Assembly (NCBI RefSeq): GCF_011440275.1
Contig: NZ_JAAOIV010000002.1
Coordinates: 1 to 64,000 of the forward strand
Direction of reading: 5' to 3'
Length of the DNA: 64,000 nt
Source: Metallococcus carri
GTDB lineage: Bacteria > Actinomycetota > Actinomycetes > Actinomycetales > Dermatophilaceae
The position numbers and the translations under genes are program-made. Position 1 is the stretch's first letter. Each line of letters opens with the position of its first letter. The notes below the pieces were generated by a model. The model ran no database searches, was not told where the DNA came from, and was given only the letters and a program-made list of their open reading frames with translations. Positions 15,916 through 23,576 of the stretch are shown here, in pieces.

Positions 15916-16797
15916 TCAGAAGACCGGCTTGCCGCCGGTGACGCCCAGGACGGTGCCGGACACATAGGACGCCTCGGTCGGCGAGGCAAGGAAGACGAAG
16001 GCCGAGGCGCATTCGGCCGGCTGACCGGCGCGTCCGAGCGGCGTATCGGTGCCGAACGACTCGATCTTGTCCGGCTCCTGGGTGGCCGGTTGCAAGGGCG
16101 TCCAGATCGGGCCGGGTGCCACGGCGTTGACCCGGATCCCCGCTTCGCCGAGCTCGGCGGCCAGGTTGACGGTGAGGTTGTTGAGCGCGGCCTTGGTGGC
16201 GGCGTAGTCGAGCAGTGAGGTCGAGGGCTGGAAGGCCTGCACGGAGCTGACGTTGATGACGCTGGACCCCTTGCTGAGATGGGGCAGCGCCGCCTGGACG
16301 AGCAGCAGCGGGGCGTAGAGATTGGTCTTGAAGATCCGGTCGATGCGCTCCAGGCCCATGTCGGCCAGCCCGTCGTCGCGCGCCATCTGCACGCCGGCGT
16401 TGTTGACCAGGATGTCCAGGCCACCGAGCCCCTCGACCGCGTCGGCGATCAAGGTCTGGCAAGCCTGCGGGTCGGTGAGATCGGTGGGGCAGAGCACGGC
16501 CGTGCGGCCGGCCTTGCGGATCCACTCGGCGGTGTCCTGGGCGTCCTGGTCCTCGTCGGGCAGGTAAGCGATCGCGACATCGGCTCCCTCCCGGGCGAAG
16601 GCGATCGCGACGGCGCGGCCGATGCCGGAGTCGCCGCCGGTGATCAGCGCGCGCAACCCGTGAAGACGGGCGTTGCCGCGGTAGCTCTCCTCGCCGTGGT
16701 CAGGCACCGGGTCCATCTGCTGGGTGGCGCCGGGCAGGGTCTGCTCCTGGCGGGGAAAGCCGTCCTTGAGAGCGTCATAGTCACCGGGCTGGGGCAT
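15916..16797 (-). CDS. SDR oxidoreductase, YhdF/YghA-like
   Basis: The product is 293 residues with an N-terminal extension of about 45 residues before the Rossmann core (ALITGGDSGIGRAVAIAFA), then NNAGVQ, NVSSVQ and YAATKAAL. The extension rich in Pro/Gln/Asp with GATQQMDPVPDHGE is typical of the general-stress SDR group (B. subtilis YhdF/YdaD, E. coli YghA) and is not seen in the HldD epimerase family. It uses NAD(P)H on unknown substrates. It heads the minus-strand glycoconjugate run, but its family suggests it may be a stress gene sharing the promoter. Confidence 0.82.
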   Translation of the reverse strand: MPQPGDYDALKDGFPRQEQTLPGATQQMDPVPDHGEESYRGNARLHGLRALITGGDSGIGRAVAIAFAREGADVAIAYLPDEDQDAQDTAEWIRKAGRTAVLCPTDLTDPQACQTLIADAVEGLGGLDILVNNAGVQMARDDGLADMGLERIDRIFKTNLYAPLLLVQAALPHLSKGSSVINVSSVQAFQPSTSLLDYAATKAALNNLTVNLAAELGEAGIRVNAVAPGPIWTPLQPATQEPDKIESFGTDTPLGRAGQPAECASAFVFLASPTEASYVSGTVLGVTGGKPVF

Positions 16798-16923
16798 CGG
16801 GTCCTCCTCGATCGGGTGTGGGCTTTACCTAGCCCTTACCCCGCTCGAGGGCGGCTAAACGCGATCCGGCCCAAACCACCGGTAGGGGTGGGGGCCCGCT
16901 GTGCCGGCGCTTGACCGGCGCAC

Positions 16924-17634
16924 TCACCGGCGTGCGCGCCGGTAGAGCGCCGCCGGGCGGCCGCGCAGGCCCGCCGCGGTGACGACCTCGCCGCGTCGGG
17001 TGACCGGGGTGAGGAAGGGCTTCATCCGCCGGTTGAAGTTGTCCTTGTGCAGTTCGGCGCCGACGACGGCCTCGTGCACCTTGCGCAGCTGATGCAGGGT
17101 GAACGGCTCGGGGAGGAAGTGGTCGGGGTCGGGCCGTGCGTCGTCGAATTCTGAATAGCGGTAACGGAATTCGTAGCGTGACCGCAGGTCGGCGACCGCC
17201 GCGGCGACGATGTCGTCGTGGTCGAACAGCAGCGGCTCGTGACCCCGCAGGCGGCCATCGTCGCCCACCGCCGCCAACTCGCCGACAGCTCCGGTCAGCG
17301 CCGCCTCGGTCACCGACAGGGAGTGCGCCGCCGAGATCGTCCACGTGCGCGAGTCGCGCGCGGGGTCGTCATACAGCTGCAGGAGGCGAGGGGTGGGCAG
17401 GCGGTCGGGGGAGATGGCGACCTTGCGGGTCAGCACGTCGCGCACGGTGTCGGCGACGGTATGCCGCTCGCGGATGAACGCCCCCGGAAGGGCCCGGCCG
17501 GTCGGGTCGGAGCGGTCCTGGATGAGCACCCGCAACGAGGGGGCACTGTCGGTGGTGCCGACTATCGTCAGCAGTGCCAGGTCGACAGTGACACCGGGGC
17601 GGGGGAACTCTTCCAGATCGGTCGCTGGGGACAT
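16924..17634 (-). CDS. NrtR-like Nudix-related transcriptional regulator
   Basis: The product is 236 residues. Residues about 15-150 are Nudix-like (VDLALLTIVG; ALPGAFIRERHTVADTVRDV), but the Nudix box lacks the REx2EE catalytic glutamates, so hydrolysis is unlikely. Residues 170-236 form the winged helix typical of NrtR (FTLHQLRKVHEAVVGAELHK; NFNRRMKPFLTPV). NrtR proteins repress NAD-metabolism genes and are released by ADP-ribose. The gene is divergent from an ADP-ribosylglycohydrolase operon, and a tandem palindrome lies between them at 17645-17688, which supports autoregulation and control of that operon. Confidence 0.8.
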   Translation of the reverse strand: MSPATDLEEFPRPGVTVDLALLTIVGTTDSAPSLRVLIQDRSDPTGRALPGAFIRERHTVADTVRDVLTRKVAISPDRLPTPRLLQLYDDPARDSRTWTISAAHSLSVTEAALTGAVGELAAVGDDGRLRGHEPLLFDHDDIVAAAVADLRSRYEFRYRYSEFDDARPDPDHFLPEPFTLHQLRKVHEAVVGAELHKDNFNRRMKPFLTPVTRRGEVVTAAGLRGRPAALYRRARR

Positions 17635-17644
17635 GGCGTAGACA

Positions 17645-17688
17645 TTAGCGCGAACAGCGTGCTAATAATAGCTAGGACAGAGTGCTAA
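17645..17688. promoter_or_regulatory. Tandem imperfect palindromes, probable NrtR-like operator
   Basis: Two 21-bp copies lie at 17645-17665 and 17668-17688. They match at 16 of 21 positions and are offset by 23 bp, about two helical turns. The first is a near-perfect dyad TTAGC...GCTAA; the second keeps GAGTGCTAA on its right arm. They fill most of the 66-base gap between the divergent Nudix-like regulator and the TY-Chap gene, and the second abuts the ribosome-binding site AAAGGAGG (17687-17694). Position, dyad symmetry and repetition support an operator. Confidence 0.65.
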
Positions 17689-17700
17689 AGGAGGTTCGTC

Positions 17701-18642
17701 ATGAACGAACACAACAGCCCGGCCGGCCCGGTCGAGGAACTCGACATCGAAGGCGCGTGGAGCCAGTTCACCGCCGCCCTGGAGCGCTACATCCGCGGTA
17801 TGGCCAGCTGCGACGACCTGCTCCTCGTGGAGGTGCCCGGTGAGGAGACGCCCGCCGGGTGTCGGCCCTACCTGCAGGTGATCGCGCGCGGCGGCGGGAA
17901 GCCGCTGCGGGCCGAGCTCTGCGGCAACGTCCACCTGCTGCCGCAGCTTCGCCTCTCGGAGGAGCGAGACGTGCTGCTGCGCGAGATCTTCGGGTGGGAG
18001 GGCAATGACGACTCGTCGGCCAACTGGTTCGCAGACTTCATGCCAGAGCGGTCCGGCGAGATCGCCGGCCGACTGGTGGCGGCGCTGCGCCTGGGCTTCG
18101 CCATCCTGCACCCACAACTGATGACCTACCGGGCCTCGGGACCCGCAAAGGACAACGCCTCGTTGCTCGGCCTGGTCGAGACCGCCGATGTGCCCGAGGA
18201 GGACGCGAGTCCGCCGCAGACGGAGGCGGCGTTCTGGGCGGCTGACGGTGAGCAGCTGAAGACCCGGGTCGGCTGGGTGCTGAACGAGCTGTGCAGCATC
18301 GACCCCGAGGAGGTGGACGAGGACGGCGACTTCGTGCTGCCCGGGCCGGGTCAGTCAATCTGGGTGCGCGTGCACGGCGACATCCCGGCGATCGAACTCC
18401 TGGCCATCCCGACGTATGGCGTGTGGTCGCGTCGCGCGACCGCCGTGGAACTGAGCCTGCTCAACCGCTCCCACCAGCTGGTGAAGTGGACGCTGCGCGA
18501 GCGGACGGTCTGGCAGACCCTGATGATCCCGGCACTGCCCTTCGCTCCGCGTCAGCTGAGCGAGATGCTCGAAGTGTTCTGCACCGCGCTGGTGCAGACG
18601 CGCGAAGACCTGGCGCTGCGCGTCGGCGGCCGGGTGGCCTGA
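17701..18642 (+). CDS. TY-Chap domain protein
   Basis: The 313-residue soluble protein has repeated alpha/beta units of the TY-Chap kind (related to type III secretion chaperones and YbjN). These are an N-terminal unit with WSQFTAALERYIRGMASCDD, a middle unit with LPQLRLSEERDVLLREIFGW and a C-terminal unit with GPGQSIWVRVHGDIPAIELL. TY-Chap domains are predicted peptide-binding chaperones in NAD/ADP-ribose conflict and signalling operons. The gene has a strong ribosome-binding site (AAAGGAGG, spacing 6) and ends one base before the ADP-ribosylglycohydrolase gene, so they form one unit. The family assignment is by remembered pattern. Confidence 0.6.
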   Translation: MNEHNSPAGPVEELDIEGAWSQFTAALERYIRGMASCDDLLLVEVPGEETPAGCRPYLQVIARGGGKPLRAELCGNVHLLPQLRLSEERDVLLREIFGWEGNDDSSANWFADFMPERSGEIAGRLVAALRLGFAILHPQLMTYRASGPAKDNASLLGLVETADVPEEDASPPQTEAAFWAADGEQLKTRVGWVLNELCSIDPEEVDEDGDFVLPGPGQSIWVRVHGDIPAIELLAIPTYGVWSRRATAVELSLLNRSHQLVKWTLRERTVWQTLMIPALPFAPRQLSEMLEVFCTALVQTREDLALRVGGRVA

Positions 18643-18643
18643 G

Positions 18644-20089
18644 ATGGAACTCACTGCAGCACAACGGGATCGGGCGTGTGGCGCTGTGCTGGGCACCGCG
18701 ATCGGGGACGCGCTGGGGGCCGGCTACGAGTTCGGCTCGGCGCCGCTCGGACCGGAGGGGCCGCGGATGATCGGTGGCGGGCTCGGCGGTTTCGCCCCGG
18801 GGGAGTGGACCGACGACACCTCGATGGCGTGGTGCATCGCCGAGGTGGCCGCCCGTGGGGTCGATCTGCACAGCGAGGCTGGACTGACCGAGGTCGCCCG
18901 CAACTTCCGCGCGTGGCACGACAGCCGGCCACCGGACATCGGCATACAGACGGCTCGGGTGCTCGGCGCGGTCGGTGCGGAACCGACGGGTGCGTCGATG
19001 ACCGCTGCGGCCGAAGCGCTGCACGAGCGCACCGGCCGCAGCGCGGGCAACGGCTCGCTGATGCGGACGGCGGCGGTGTGCCTGCCCGCTCTGGACGACC
19101 CGGTTGCGGTGGCGCAGGCGGCGCGCGCAGTGAGTGCGCTGACGCACACCGACCCGGACGCGGGTGACGCGTGCGTGCTGTGGTCGCTGGCGATCCGGCA
19201 CGCAATTGTCAACGGGGACAGCGACATGCGCGTCGGTCTGGAGGCGCTGCCGTCGACTCGCCGGGGCCGGTGGGCGGGGCTGATCACCGAGGCGGAGACA
19301 CGTGCTCCGGAGCACTTCACGCCCAACGGCTGGGTCGTGACGGCCTTCCAGGCGGCGTGGTCCTCGATCGTGCACACGCCGGTGCCGGAGGCTGTGCCGT
19401 GCCGCCAGTTCGCGGACGCGCTGGCGGTCGCCGTCGGGGTCGGACACGACACCGACACGGTCGCGGCGATCGCGGGTGCTCTGCTCGGTGCGCGCTGGGG
19501 TGCGTCCGCGGTGCCGGCTGCGTGGCGGCGGATCAGCCACGGCTATCCCGGCATCACCGGTGAGCGGCTCGTCGAGCTGGCCACCCTCGCCACCGGCGAC
19601 GCGGTGCGTTACGGCTGGCCGAACGTCCGGCGAATCGACTACTCCGAGCCGGGGTCGGCGATGGCGCCGGTGCGTCACCCGGATGACGACGGGGTCTGGC
19701 TATCCGGCGTGGGCGGGCTCGACCATCTGCCCGCCGACGTGACGGCCGTGGTGAGCCTGTGCCTGGTGGGCGGTGAGCAGGTGCCGGCCGGTCTGGAACA
19801 TGTGGTGTTCCGGCTGATCGACTCGCCAGACGAGGCGGACAATCCGAACCTCGACTTCGTCGTCGCCGACGCCGCACAGACGGTGGCGGACCTGCGGGCC
19901 GAGGGGCATGTGGTGCTGCTGCATTGCGTTGCGGCACAACACCGCACGCCCACCATCGCCATTGCGTATGCCGTCCTGCGTGGCGTACCGCTCGACCAGG
20001 CGACGACGCGGGTCAGGGCGGTGCTGCCGCAGGCTCGCCCGAACCGTGCGTTCGCAGCGGCATTGACCCGCTTCCGACACCCGTCGTAA
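18644..20089 (+). CDS. ADP-ribosylglycohydrolase fused to a dual-specificity phosphatase-like domain
   Basis: The 481-residue fusion has residues about 5-320 as an ADP-ribosylglycohydrolase (DraG/ARH): GTAIGDALGAGYEF, the metal motif TDDTSMAW, SAGNGSLMRTAAV and GVGHDTDTVAAIAGALLGA, which supplies the second metal-binding Asp set. Residues about 345-481 have the tyrosine/dual-specificity phosphatase P-loop HCVAAQHRT (HCx5RT) preceded by hydrophobic strands. The first domain removes ADP-ribose from modified targets; the second could dephosphorylate a protein, nucleotide or ADP-ribose-1''-phosphate. The stop codon lies inside the left end of a dispersed repeat. Confidence 0.85.
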   Translation: MELTAAQRDRACGAVLGTAIGDALGAGYEFGSAPLGPEGPRMIGGGLGGFAPGEWTDDTSMAWCIAEVAARGVDLHSEAGLTEVARNFRAWHDSRPPDIGIQTARVLGAVGAEPTGASMTAAAEALHERTGRSAGNGSLMRTAAVCLPALDDPVAVAQAARAVSALTHTDPDAGDACVLWSLAIRHAIVNGDSDMRVGLEALPSTRRGRWAGLITEAETRAPEHFTPNGWVVTAFQAAWSSIVHTPVPEAVPCRQFADALAVAVGVGHDTDTVAAIAGALLGARWGASAVPAAWRRISHGYPGITGERLVELATLATGDAVRYGWPNVRRIDYSEPGSAMAPVRHPDDDGVWLSGVGGLDHLPADVTAVVSLCLVGGEQVPAGLEHVVFRLIDSPDEADNPNLDFVVADAAQTVADLRAEGHVVLLHCVAAQHRTPTIAIAYAVLRGVPLDQATTRVRAVLPQARPNRAFAAALTRFRHPS

Positions 20090-20168
20090 AGGAATCTGGC
20101 GCCTATAGCGAGTCGAAACCCGGACAGTGGTCGCCATCACGACCGCTCTGCTCTACTACGGATGTAGC
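20076..20168. repeat. MITE-like dispersed repeat, copy 1 (93 bp)
   Basis: This element shares long blocks with the reverse complement of 37474-37571: ACACCCGT.GTA.AGGAATCTGG at one end, CTATAGC inside, and GCTCTACTAC.GATGTAGC at the other. Its ends are imperfect inverted repeats of 16 bp (12 matches). It fills exactly the gap between two convergent stop codons (20087-20089 and 20168-20170), and its left end encodes the last four residues of the phosphatase fusion. Confidence 0.7.
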
Positions 20169-20521
20169 TAGCGGTCGGTGGCGGGGACCTCGATGTATTC
20201 CAGCACCGCACCGTCCGGGTGTCGCGCGACCATCCGGCGACCGTTCGGCCCGGGAGCGGGAGGTTCGAGCACGGAGCCGCCATACCGCTCAAGTTCGTGG
20301 ACGGTCGCCTCCATGTTCTCAACGAGAACCGTTGCGGCACGGTCGAGTTGGGCGCGTCGGGCTGGGGGCGCCTCCAGCAGCAGGAACGGACCCACCCAGG
20401 CGAGTTGCACGTCCCCGAACTCGAACAGCCGTGGCGCGGCGTCATCGGCCAGTGCACGGTAGAGGGGCAGGGCAGCGGCCAGATCGTCGACGAAGATGCG
20501 GGCGAGCGCTCGGGCGGTCAT
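20168..20521 (-). CDS. VOC (glyoxalase/bleomycin-resistance fold) protein
   Basis: The 117-residue product has the paired beta-alpha-beta-beta-beta pattern of the vicinal oxygen chelate superfamily (ARIFVDDLAAALPLYRALAD; VELER-type helix; MVARHPDGAVLEYIEV at the end). The terminal E in LEYIEV is at the usual metal-ligand position. Substrate is unknown; members bind antibiotics or act as small-molecule lyases or isomerases. The start at 20521 overlaps the stop of the ABC permease by 4 bases, so it is the last gene of the sugar-uptake operon. Confidence 0.7.
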   Translation of the reverse strand: MTARALARIFVDDLAAALPLYRALADDAAPRLFEFGDVQLAWVGPFLLLEAPPARRAQLDRAATVLVENMEATVHELERYGGSVLEPPAPGPNGRRMVARHPDGAVLEYIEVPATDR

Positions 20522-21333
20522 TCCCGCACCGCTCCCTCGAGCATGCCGGCGATGAAATGCCGCTGCAGGAAGGCGTAGAGGACCACGATCGGGGTGGCGA
20601 CCAGGCAGGCGGCCGCCGCGAGCAGCGTCGTGGCCGAGGTGTGCTGGCCCTGGAAGAAGGCCAGGCCGAGCGGAGCGGTCTGCAGGCTGTCTTTGGTCAC
20701 CATGACCAGGGGAATGAGGAACTCGTTCCAGGTCCACATGAACACCAGCAGGGTGAGGGTGACGATCGCCGGACGGCCGAGCGGCACGAGCACCGACCAC
20801 AGGGTGCGCCAGGAGTTGGCACCATCGAGCCGCGCCGCCTCCACCATCGAGCGGTTGCCGGCACGGAAGTAGGCCCGCATCCAATAGGTGCCGAACGCGA
20901 TCGACTGTGCAATCTGAGGGAGCACCACCGCCCAGATCGTGTCGGTGAGATGAACGCTGCGCAGGTCGTAGTAGAGCGGCACGACGATCACCTCATTGGG
21001 CATCATCATCCCGATCAAGAAAAGGTAGAACAGCGCGTCGGCGCCGCGGAAGCGCAGCATGCCGAGCGCGTAGCCGGCGAGGATCGAGCACAGCACGCTC
21101 ACCACGACGACGATCACCGAGACCAGCAGGCTGGTGCGCAGGTAGCTGCCGAAGTGGCCGGTCTGCCAGGCGTCGACGAAGTTGCCCGGGTGCACTCCGA
21201 GGATGCCGCCACCTGATCCGCTGTCCGCCGGACCGAGCGCGATCGCGACGATCTTGCCGATCGGGTAGAGCGCGAAGATCGCGAAGGCGACCAGGATGAC
21301 GTAGTTCGCGGCCCGTTCGCCGCGCCCGATCAT
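20518..21333 (-). CDS. Sugar ABC transporter permease, MalG type
   Basis: The 271-residue protein has six hydrophobic segments and the EAA loop EAARLDGANSWRTLWSVLVP, which docks on the ATPase in CUT1 importers. The C-terminus HFIAGMLEGAVRE is typical of MalG-type permeases. It partners the MalF-like permease upstream (4-base overlap) and the solute-binding lipoprotein. No ATPase gene is in the operon, so a shared MsiK-like ATPase encoded elsewhere is expected, as is common for actinobacterial CUT1 systems. Confidence 0.9.
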   Translation of the reverse strand: MIGRGERAANYVILVAFAIFALYPIGKIVAIALGPADSGSGGGILGVHPGNFVDAWQTGHFGSYLRTSLLVSVIVVVVSVLCSILAGYALGMLRFRGADALFYLFLIGMMMPNEVIVVPLYYDLRSVHLTDTIWAVVLPQIAQSIAFGTYWMRAYFRAGNRSMVEAARLDGANSWRTLWSVLVPLGRPAIVTLTLLVFMWTWNEFLIPLVMVTKDSLQTAPLGLAFFQGQHTSATTLLAAAACLVATPIVVLYAFLQRHFIAGMLEGAVRE

Positions 21334-22193
21334 GAGGTGCTCCGATCGCCGATCCTGTTGACCAGGAACGAGATTGCGAAGATCAGGACCGTCAACGTCA
21401 CACCGACCGCTGCCGCCGAACCGACCTGGTTGGTGCGGAACGCGCGGTCGAACACGATGTATGACGGCACGAGCGTCGTCGTGCCCGGGCTGCCCTTGGT
21501 GGTCATGTAGATGAGGTCGAAGGTCTTCAGCGCGGCGATGATCGTCAGGGTCAGCGCGACGGCGATCTCACCGCGCACCGACGGCAGGGTGACGGCGAAG
21601 AACTCGCGCACCGGGCCGGCTCCGTCCAGCCGCGCCGCCTCGTAGAGCTCGCGCGGGATGCGGCTCATCCCGGCGAGCAACAGCACCGTCGCCAGGCCGA
21701 TCTCGAACCAGGTGCCGATGAGCCCGACCGCCGGCAACGCCAGCGAATAGTCACCGAGCCAGCCCCGCACCGGACCGAAGCCGCTCGTCGGGTCGTAGAT
21801 CTGCTTCCAGGCGATGGCGATCACCACCATCGCGATCACCTGGGGCAAGAACACGACCGTCCGGAAGAACCCCAACCCACGCACCCGTGCCCGGTTGAGG
21901 ATCGAGGCGAGCAGGAGTCCGATCGCGACCGGCAGCAAGGCGAAGAACAGGATGAGCACCAGCGTGTGACCGAAGGCGCCCCGCAGGATCGGATCGGTGA
22001 AGACATCGGTGTAATTGCGCAGGCCCGCCCAGGTGCCGAGCGTCTGCCCGTCCCAGTCGTAGAACGACAACTGGACGGCTCGCCCGAGGGGGAACAGCGC
22101 GAACCCGGCATACAACAGGAAGGCAGGCAGGACGTAGAGGTAACCGATCGCACGGGGCTCTCCCGGCGGTCGGCCAGAACCGTTGCGCGCCAT
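21330..22193 (-). CDS. Sugar ABC transporter permease, MalF type
   Basis: The 287-residue inner-membrane permease has the CUT1 MalF pattern: N-terminal IGYLYVLPAFLLYAGFALFP, six spans and the EAA loop YEAARLDGAGPVREFFAVTLP. It forms the translocation pore with the MalG-type protein encoded downstream. The gene begins 6 bases after the solute-binding protein stop, indicating one transcript. Confidence 0.9.
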   Translation of the reverse strand: MARNGSGRPPGEPRAIGYLYVLPAFLLYAGFALFPLGRAVQLSFYDWDGQTLGTWAGLRNYTDVFTDPILRGAFGHTLVLILFFALLPVAIGLLLASILNRARVRGLGFFRTVVFLPQVIAMVVIAIAWKQIYDPTSGFGPVRGWLGDYSLALPAVGLIGTWFEIGLATVLLLAGMSRIPRELYEAARLDGAGPVREFFAVTLPSVRGEIAVALTLTIIAALKTFDLIYMTTKGSPGTTTLVPSYIVFDRAFRTNQVGSAAAVGVTLTVLIFAISFLVNRIGDRSTS

Positions 22194-22199
22194 AGGGAT

Positions 22200-23576
22200 T
22201 CAGCCGTTCTTCGCGACGAACCCGGAGTAGTCCTGCTGCAGCGTGTCGAGGAACTGTGCGGGCGTCTTGCGGCCGGCGAGCAGGTCCTGCAGCGCCGCAC
22301 CGAGGGTGTCGGCCATCGTCGGCGTCGCGTAGTCGAGATAGGGCACGAGACCGTTGGCCTCGACGACCTTGCCGAAGGCGGTGAGGACATCCTTGTCGAG
22401 CGGGGTGGCCGCCGTCTGCTCACTGGTGTTCGCGACCGGCACGTTGCCGGTCGACGCCAGCACCTTCATCGCTTCGGGGCTGGTGATGAAGTTGATGTAT
22501 GCCGCAGCCGCGTCCGGGTGCTTGGTCTTGCTGGAGATCGCCCACGGGATGCCGGTGCCGCCGGTCGAGACCTCTTTGCCCCCGGCCGCCTTGGACGGAG
22601 GCGGCAGGATGAAGCGCACCTTGCTGCCGAGTGCCGGCATCGGGTCGGCGGCCAGCCAGGTGCCGGCCATCAGGAAGGTGCCCTTGCCCTGGGAGAACGC
22701 TTTGTTGGCGTTGTCGTAGCCGGTGCCGATCGTCTTGGCGTCGAGATAGCCGGCCTTCATCCAGTCGACCAGCGTCTGCGCGGCCTGCTGGTTGCCCGGT
22801 GTCTTCCAATTGGCGCCCTTTTGACCGAATGCGAGCTTGCGGATGTCGTCGGGGGCCACGAACTGCGCCTGCGTCGGACCGAACACGTGGATCGCCGGCC
22901 ACTTGTCCAGGTCGCCGAGCACCATCGGCGCCTCACCAGGCCGCTTCGCCTTCAGCGTCTTCATCGCCGCCACGAGTTGCTCCCAGGTGGTGGGCATCGC
23001 CAGCCCGGCCTGCTGGAGGTGCTCGGTGTTGACATAGAGGTCGACCACCTCGCCGACCTGCGGCAGCCCGTAGAGGTTGCCGGTGCCGAAGGTCTTGCCG
23101 TCGGGGGAGTAGCTGCTGTACTGCCGCACCGACTGCGGATAGCGCTCGTCCCAGCCGTAGGCCTTGGCGTATTTGCCGAGGTCGAGCAACTGGCCGGCCT
23201 TGACGAACGCTCCCATGTCACCGCGACCGTTGTTGACCTCGGCGACATCGGGCGGGTTGTCGCCCGAGAGGGCGAGCTTGATGGTCTTGCCCAGGTCGTC
23301 GAACGAACGCGGCACCCGCTTGATCGTGATGTTGGGGTACTTCTTCTGGAAGGCCGCGTTGAGCTGGGTGATCTGCTTGGCCTGACCGCCGCGCACCTCC
23401 TGATCCCACACCGTGAGGGTCACCTTGCCAAGCTTGGCCGGGTCGGTCTGTGCGGGCGCACTGGCATTGGATTTCGAGGCCGACGAGCCGCCGCTCGAAC
23501 CGGGCGCGCACGCGGCGAGCCCAAGACAGCTGACCGCTGCGATCACTGTGCCGGTGCGAAAGACGTTGCGGCTCAT
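22200..23576 (-). CDS. Sugar ABC transporter solute-binding lipoprotein
   Basis: The 458-residue protein has a lipoprotein signal peptide (MSRNVFRTGTVIAA, lipobox LAAC at about residues 20-23) and a Ser/Gly-rich linker. It then has a family-1 extracellular binding fold (VTLTVWDQEVRGGQAKQIT; PPDVAEVNNGRGDMGAFV; GTFLMAGTWLAADPMP). It captures an oligosaccharide outside the membrane for the two downstream permeases. The neighbouring PfkB kinase and divergent GH4 6-phospho-glycosidase suggest a beta-glucoside or related sugar, but the binding pocket cannot be read from sequence alone. The start overlaps the PfkB stop by 4 bases. Confidence 0.88.
   Translation of the reverse strand: MSRNVFRTGTVIAAVSCLGLAACAPGSSGGSSASKSNASAPAQTDPAKLGKVTLTVWDQEVRGGQAKQITQLNAAFQKKYPNITIKRVPRSFDDLGKTIKLALSGDNPPDVAEVNNGRGDMGAFVKAGQLLDLGKYAKAYGWDERYPQSVRQYSSYSPDGKTFGTGNLYGLPQVGEVVDLYVNTEHLQQAGLAMPTTWEQLVAAMKTLKAKRPGEAPMVLGDLDKWPAIHVFGPTQAQFVAPDDIRKLAFGQKGANWKTPGNQQAAQTLVDWMKAGYLDAKTIGTGYDNANKAFSQGKGTFLMAGTWLAADPMPALGSKVRFILPPPSKAAGGKEVSTGGTGIPWAISSKTKHPDAAAAYINFITSPEAMKVLASTGNVPVANTSEQTAATPLDKDVLTAFGKVVEANGLVPYLDYATPTMADTLGAALQDLLAGRKTPAQFLDTLQQDYSGFVAKNG

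Noticed and set aside
17680-17688. CIRCE-like half-site GAGTGCTAA before the TY-Chap gene
   Set aside because: The matching TTAGCACTC half is absent at the required 9-base distance, and no heat-shock gene follows. The sequence is better explained as part of the tandem 21-bp dyads.
20150-20168. BlaI/MecI-type operator (CTAC...GTAG dyad)
   Set aside because: The dyad resembles such sites, but no BlaI-like regulator or target gene adjoins either copy, and the sequence is the end of a longer repeat.
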